Positions 59,246 to 64,000 of a DNA stretch of 64,000 nt are shown here, in pieces. The stretch covers positions 85,622 to 149,621 of the forward strand of contig NZ_SRSH01000013.1 in NCBI RefSeq assembly GCF_006175985.1, given 5' to 3'. This DNA comes from Methylotetracoccus oryzae. Lineage in GTDB: Bacteria > Pseudomonadota > Gammaproteobacteria > Methylococcales > Methylococcaceae. Position numbers and translations under genes: made by a program. The notes below the pieces were generated by a model. The model had not been told where the DNA came from. It worked only from the letters and a program-made list of their open reading frames with translations, and ran no database searches. Each line of letters opens with the position of its first letter. Positions within the stretch are counted from its first letter, which is position 1.

Positions 59246-60055
59246 GTTATTAACTGTAATTATTCACACGAAAGCGCCGATAAATCCCTGTCGACGCCAA
59301 GAATAAGGCACTATCGGAAATCAGCGCAATCAGACCTTGGTGACCCCCTTATTTGGGAGACTTCTCGACCCCAGAAACCCGCTCGTGCACTTCCGTTAGC
59401 CAGCGAGAAGAAAAACCAAGTCCGCCAAAGGATTCAAGGGAAAACGAAACAGAGCTGCTCGATTAAGGCGAAAAGTTTAGCAGAACTGGCCCCATCAACG
59501 AAAACCCTTCTGTTTAAGCGCGAATCGCGGACAGATGTTGGCGAGTCCGCGGCGTCAAAGCTGACCATGTGTGCTCGTAACAGGGCAGCCAGACGGCAAG
59601 GGAACCGGCCGGTTCGCGCGCGTGGCGTCTTTCTGCGCACCGGAAGCCCTTTCAGCAGTGGGACAAGGGCATCTCATCATCCCTATTGGGGCGCAAGTAC
59701 GGCCGCTTTGGTCTTCGCAAACTGCGGTGAAGCTGTCGGCGCAGCGTCCTCATTGCTTGGGGCGATGCATTCCACGCGGAACCGTGGGGTAGGTGCGACT
59801 CCAACTCAGCACAGAGGGTGGCGTGGCGATCCGAGTTACCCCAGCGGAATCGAGAGTGCTTTCTCGCTGAGATGCGCTGGAGGAGAGGCGAGGCCGGCTA
59901 ATAGCCAATGGCGTGGGACTTGCTGCATGCATCGGTAGCCAAGGCAAGATCCAAGTCAGAGCCCGCCATATCGCTTGGGCGGCCCAAATCGGAGCAGCTC
60001 TGCCCGAGGCTGGAGCATGCCGAGTCGTTGGCGCCGTGATTGAAAGGACAAACAG
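59246..60055. other. Non-coding region between the GT14 and phosphorylase-kinase-like genes
   Basis: 810 bases. The first 300 are AT-rich like the GT14 gene, and the rest return to high GC. No gene was supported; open frames here have no recognisable family. It holds divergent promoters for the two flanking genes. Confidence 0.5.
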
Positions 60056-63000
60056 ATGCCAATCCAACCCAGTTCAGACGCCCCCCTGGAAGCCCACTTC
60101 CGCAACGTTTGCAGCATTATCCTCAGTCGGCAGGACTGCATCACCGGACTGTTGCCGGCGAGCACCGCCGTGAACGGGCACGGAAACTACACCGATGCCT
60201 GGGTCCGGGACAATGTTTATAGCATCCTCTCGGTGTGGGGCCTCGCGCTCGCCTACCGGCGCGTCGATGGCAGCAAAGAGCGTGTGTATCTACTCGAGCA
60301 GAGCGTCGTAAAACTGATGCGCGGGCTGCTGACCGCGATGCTACGCCAGTCGGCCAAGGTAGAACGCTTCAAGCATACCCAACACCCGCTCGATGCGTTG
60401 CATGCCAAGTACAAGACGGGGACCGGTGAGGTCGTGGTCGGCGATCAGGAATGGGGTCATCTACAGCTCGACGCGACGTCTCTATTCCTACTGATGCTTG
60501 CCCAGATGACAGCGTCAGGTCTCCGCATCATCTTCACGCTGGACGAAGTGAATTTCGTGCAGAATCTGGTGCACTACATCAGTCGAGCCTACCGTACACC
60601 CGACTACGGCATCTGGGAACGCGGGAACAAGATGAATCACGGCCTGGCGGAGCTGAATGCCAGCTCCGTCGGTATGGCCAAAGCGGCTCTGGAAGCCATG
60701 GCTGGCTGCAGGCTTTTTGGCGAATCCGGCGGTCAGGCCTCGGTCGTGCACGTCGTGCCCGACGATATCGCGCGCACACGGATAGCATTAGAGTCGCTGC
60801 TGCCACGCGAATCCTTTTCCAAGGAGGTGGACGCTGCGTTGCTGAGCATCACCGGATTCCCGGCATTCGCCGTCGATGACAACGGAGTACGGACCAAGAC
60901 CGAGGCGCGCATCGTCGAAAAGCTTCAGGGCCGATTTGGGTGTAAGCGGTTCCTGCTCGACGGTCATCAAGCGGCCAACGAGGACCCGCATCGGCTGCAT
61001 TACGAACCACATGAGCTGAAACAATTCCAGCACATCGAGTGCGAGTGGCCGTTGTTCTTCACCTATCTGCTGCTGAACCATCTGTTCGCGGGACGCACTG
61101 AAGAGGCCAGCGAGTATCGCAAACGTCTGGAGACGCTGCTGGTAGACCGGGACGGAGCGCGCCTGTTGCCGGAGTTATATGTCGTGCCCGCTTCCCTGAT
61201 CGCCGCAGAGCAGCGGACCCCGGGCAGCCAGGAACGTGAGCCCAATCAGAATGTCCCGTTGGTCTGGGCACAGAGCCTCTACATTCTCGGTTGCCTGCTA
61301 CAGGACGGATTACTCCAGGCGAGCGATATCGACCCGATTGGCCGACATCGCGCACGCCAAGGCTTCGTGGATCGCCGGGTGCGCGTCGCGCTGCTCGCTG
61401 ACGATGAGCGTGTGCGGGAACGGCTCCGTGAACACGACGTTCTCGCGCAGACTCTGACTCAGGTCGCCCCGATCCAGGTACGAGATGCCGGTGAACTAGC
61501 GGTCGCGTACACGCAAGTGGGCCGCAACGACCGTCTCGGCCTGACCGGTCGCCCACTGCGCCAGCTTCGGTCGCTCTCAACGTCGCGCTTTTACCAACTG
61601 GCGGGCGAACTCCTGGTGTTCTTGCCGCAGTTCATGAATCAACGCGGCTTTTACCTGGCCCTGGACAATCGGCTGCTGATCCAGCGGCTCCGGGCTGAAC
61701 TCAGCTATATCGCGCGTCATTGGGATAACGAGCGCCCGCCATTGCTGGCCATACGGATCCGCTCCAACATGCTTGAGGTCGATGCCCAAGCCCTGCTGGA
61801 GTTCATCGGCGAGTTGCGGGCCGGCGGCTCAAGCGGTGCGGCAGTGGAGGTGGGAATCCTTGCGGACTTCGTCAATATCGCGAGTCGCGAGACGATCGAC
61901 TATCTTCACGATTTCCGGTTTAGCGATTCTCTGTGGAGCCCGGTCGAGCGGCGTTGCTCGGCAGCGTTGCTGTCCGATGAGCCCGCTACACTCAACTCTC
62001 TCGACCCAGGTCAGTCGATGGAATGGGAGAACGCCGACGACGGTCGACTCATGGACTGCTTGAGGCAAGAGAGGGGCCTGGCGGGCCAAACGACCATACT
62101 GCAGATCCTGCACAAACGGCATGGGCCCGGTTTCCAAACAAACCTCAGAGCGAATCATGGGGGTACCTGTTGTGTCGGCGAGTTGCTCGAGGAGGTCTAC
62201 GAGCGAGCGGGAAACCAGCACGCATGGTCCATCGTTCGGCGCTGCGCCGGCCTCCTCGGCAAGTACGACATCGATCTGGAACAGTCCACCACCGAAATCC
62301 TGGTACGCCAGCACGCCCTGACGGTAGGGCGGTCTTACAGCGACAAGGCAACGCTGGTCCGGCCGGCAGATTCGTCCGAAATCCTCGAAGCCATTCGCAC
62401 GTTCAACCCGGACGATGTCAGTCAGCAAGTCATCGTCCAGGAACTGATCATCTACCTCGGCATGCTGATAAAGACCCATCCAGAATGGTTCGAGGACATG
62501 CATACCCTGCGCGTTGGTCATATTCTCCAGTTGATGATCGCCCGGCGTAAGCGCGAATGCAGCCTCTCACTCGACCAGATCTACTCTGAACTCTGCAACC
62601 TGCCGCCACACGCGCTGCTGGGTTTGCTGCGAGAGACCCTGGCAGACTACGACACCAGCGCCAATGAACTCGGACACGCCGAGACGTTACATTTCGAGGG
62701 GCCCCAGCGGGAACTGGGAACGGGGCGATTCCGGAGGTCCCTAGATCCCGCAGACCTCGGTTCAGCGCGAGATTGGCAGGAATGGCGTGAACACCGTGGT
62801 AGCGTGGGCAGAGAAAGCGAAGCGTTCTTCGCAGGCGTGTGGCTGATTCTCGAGCGCTCCCACGGCCTCATGATCGGGGACAAGATGAACAGCGAGCGCC
62901 GCTTGGACAGCGACGCCATCCGCTCTCAAATGACTTCCGGCGAACAGACCTTCAAGCGGTTAGTTCAGCATCTGCTAAACAAAATCCAGGCACCCGTCTA

Positions 63001-63262
63001 CCGTCAATTGACCGTGGAAGCCCTGCGCGCGCTTGCGTCAATGTTGCGCGACAATCCGGACTTGCGGATCGATGACACGGTGGTGACCGACATCCTGATC
63101 GGTCACGCGGTCCGCCTTTCGTGGCTGGAACAGCACCCGGAAAACCGGGACGGCTATCACGAGGTCGTGTCTCAGGCCTGGGAAGCCTTTTACCTCGAAC
63201 CGCCACACGCGGTGGCAAACGCGATTATGGACGCTCTGGTGCATCTGATGGGAGAAAGCTGA
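60056..63262 (+). CDS. Phosphorylase kinase alpha/beta-like protein with GH15-type domain
   Basis: 1068 residues. The first ~420 residues form a glucoamylase-like (GH15) alpha-barrel that follows eukaryotic phosphorylase kinase alpha subunits very closely: DAWVRDNVYSILSVWGLALAY, LEQSVVKLMRGLLTAML, QEWGHLQLDATSLFLL, ELNASSVGMAKAALEAM, and HIECEWPLFFTYLLLNHLF. Further blocks (NVPLVWAQSLYILGCLLQDG and QFMNQRGFYLALDNRLLI) and the C-terminal region also match PHKA/PHKB order (VWLILERSHGL). In animals these subunits regulate glycogen phosphorylase kinase; the bacterial role is unknown but may be glucan binding or hydrolysis. No glycogen gene is adjacent. No ribosome binding site stands out at the ATG. 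Confidence 0.9.
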   Translation: MPIQPSSDAPLEAHFRNVCSIILSRQDCITGLLPASTAVNGHGNYTDAWVRDNVYSILSVWGLALAYRRVDGSKERVYLLEQSVVKLMRGLLTAMLRQSAKVERFKHTQHPLDALHAKYKTGTGEVVVGDQEWGHLQLDATSLFLLMLAQMTASGLRIIFTLDEVNFVQNLVHYISRAYRTPDYGIWERGNKMNHGLAELNASSVGMAKAALEAMAGCRLFGESGGQASVVHVVPDDIARTRIALESLLPRESFSKEVDAALLSITGFPAFAVDDNGVRTKTEARIVEKLQGRFGCKRFLLDGHQAANEDPHRLHYEPHELKQFQHIECEWPLFFTYLLLNHLFAGRTEEASEYRKRLETLLVDRDGARLLPELYVVPASLIAAEQRTPGSQEREPNQNVPLVWAQSLYILGCLLQDGLLQASDIDPIGRHRARQGFVDRRVRVALLADDERVRERLREHDVLAQTLTQVAPIQVRDAGELAVAYTQVGRNDRLGLTGRPLRQLRSLSTSRFYQLAGELLVFLPQFMNQRGFYLALDNRLLIQRLRAELSYIARHWDNERPPLLAIRIRSNMLEVDAQALLEFIGELRAGGSSGAAVEVGILADFVNIASRETIDYLHDFRFSDSLWSPVERRCSAALLSDEPATLNSLDPGQSMEWENADDGRLMDCLRQERGLAGQTTILQILHKRHGPGFQTNLRANHGGTCCVGELLEEVYERAGNQHAWSIVRRCAGLLGKYDIDLEQSTTEILVRQHALTVGRSYSDKATLVRPADSSEILEAIRTFNPDDVSQQVIVQELIIYLGMLIKTHPEWFEDMHTLRVGHILQLMIARRKRECSLSLDQIYSELCNLPPHALLGLLRETLADYDTSANELGHAETLHFEGPQRELGTGRFRRSLDPADLGSARDWQEWREHRGSVGRESEAFFAGVWLILERSHGLMIGDKMNSERRLDSDAIRSQMTSGEQTFKRLVQHLLNKIQAPVYRQLTVEALRALASMLRDNPDLRIDDTVVTDILIGHAVRLSWLEQHPENRDGYHEVVSQAWEAFYLEPPHAVANAIMDALVHLMGES

Positions 63263-63892
63263 ACCGGCCATTGACAGGGAACCTTCCGGCCGCGGGGGTT
63301 TGACGGGTCTCTGTTCGTTAGGGCGTTCAATCAATGGCCCCAACGCTCAGGGGTTGTGTCCGTGAGCACTCGACAGACGCCTGAGCCATGCACTGATCTC
63401 GGGGCCGCTGCGCCGGAAATCGTCTCCATCCCCCTGCAAATTTCCCTTCGGGGACGTTCGGCAGCCGCTGATGGTCGCGTTGCGAAAGCGTAGCCCGTCG
63501 CACCTCGCCGGAACCGAGCGCTGGTCATCTCAAAAATGCCGAAGCAAAAAACCCGAAGGCCCTCATCGGAGTTGTGCAGCATCCCATTTCACTGCCCCCT
63601 TGTGACTGCGTTGCCCCCGCGAGTGGCGTCAGGCTGGCTACAGCCACCGGATGTGCGAATATCGTAGACGCGCGCACACTTGTTGGCGGTTGCACTCTGG
63701 GCACCGACCGATACCCTTCGCGGGCGGCGTAGGCGCGCTTCCTGATCGCTTGCCCCTTGATCGCCGCGAAATGCCCCCAGCAATACGCTGTCCAGTCTGT
63801 TATTGTCGTTCGGCTGCGCCGACAAAACCCGGCGCATGGGGGCACCCAACTTCCGGTGGCTTCGTCGCGATTGAGGCGGCTGTATTGAGCGC
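63263..63892. other. Non-coding region before the rRNA operon end
   Basis: 630 bases with no supported gene. Several short open frames have no recognisable family. It ends at the terminator of the rRNA operon coming from the right. Confidence 0.5.
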
Positions 63893-63930
63893 AATAAGAA
63901 GCCCCTGCCGCTATGGAGCGGGAGGGGCTT
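63893..63930 (-). terminator. Intrinsic terminator of the rRNA operon
   Basis: On the minus strand AAGCCCCTCCCGC pairs with GCGGCAGGGGCTT around a small loop, followed by CTTATT. The position just after the 5S 3' end fits the end of an rRNA operon running out of the window from the right. Confidence 0.85.
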
Positions 63931-63937
63931 GAGGTAG

Positions 63938-64000
63938 GTGCCTGGCGGTGACCTACTTTCGCACAGGTAACTGCACTATCATCGGCGTGCGACGGTTTCA
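63938..64000 (-). rRNA. rrf: 5S rRNA, 3' portion (cut by window end)
   Basis: The reverse complement reads as the 3' half of a bacterial 5S rRNA: GATGATAGTGC, GCGAAAGTAGGTCACCGCC and the terminal GCCAGGCA that would pair with the 5' TGCCTGGC. About 63 bases are in the window; the 5' half and the rest of the rRNA operon lie beyond the right edge. Confidence 0.9.

Noticed and set aside
59147..59938. A 263-codon plus-strand frame overlapping the 5' end of the GT14 gene
   Set aside because: Its first part is antisense to the GT14 gene, and the rest has no family or ribosome binding site.

Overview
The window is GC-rich chromosomal DNA of a gammaproteobacterium. The adjacent fabA-fabB pair, yheU, ttcA, slyD, an rnfB-like gene next to nth, trxC and the L-type cydABX set all point there. 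The exact lineage cannot be read from the sequence. A sterol locus with a CYP51-ferredoxin fusion recalls Methylococcus-type methanotrophs, but no methane-oxidation gene is present.

Layout. 0-6.4 kb: a superfamily I helicase facing an N-type ATPase operon (atpDCQBEF) that stops after atpF, with no atpR, atpA or atpG; sseA lies just upstream. 6.7-14.8 kb: housekeeping genes (methyltransferase, yheU, H-NS-like, fabA, fabB, ttcA, rimO, slyD, tpm). 15.2-19.7 kb: a pentameric ligand-gated ion channel homologue, a three-domain peptidoglycan hydrolase, and rnfB-like/nth. 19.8-23.1 kb: tRNA-Thr, a frameshifted hsdM remnant, a small secreted repeat protein and a secreted TIM-barrel-like protein. 23.2-38.1 kb: a 943-residue and a 1408-residue hybrid histidine kinase flanking an RND efflux system with its divergent TetR regulator and a patatin-like lipase. 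38.5-42.3 kb: an RRM protein with a strong terminator, a DUF2156 protein, an alpha/beta hydrolase and a TPR protein.

42.5-50.1 kb holds the most striking block, a compact sterol-biosynthesis locus on one strand: CYP51 fused to a ferredoxin, a DHCR24-like sterol delta-24 reductase, an NTF2-fold protein of unknown role, an oxidosqualene cyclase and a squalene epoxidase. Epoxidation, cyclisation, C14 demethylation and side-chain reduction are all covered. Squalene synthase, C14 reductase and C4 demethylases are not in the window. The cyclase has an unusual combination of product-determining residues.

50.6-54.6 kb: an ETHE1-type persulfide dioxygenase and a complete bd-oxidase operon (cydP-cydA-cydB-cydX). 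54.8-59.2 kb: accessory DNA with a hypothetical gene, an EAL protein, an IS3-family element, trxC, an FmdB-like protein and a low-GC GT14 glycosyltransferase. 60.1-63.3 kb: a 1068-residue protein matching eukaryotic phosphorylase kinase alpha/beta subunits along its length. The window ends in the 3' part of a 5S rRNA gene on the minus strand, with the rRNA operon terminator.

Family assignments come from reading motifs and remembered family sequences, not from database searches.
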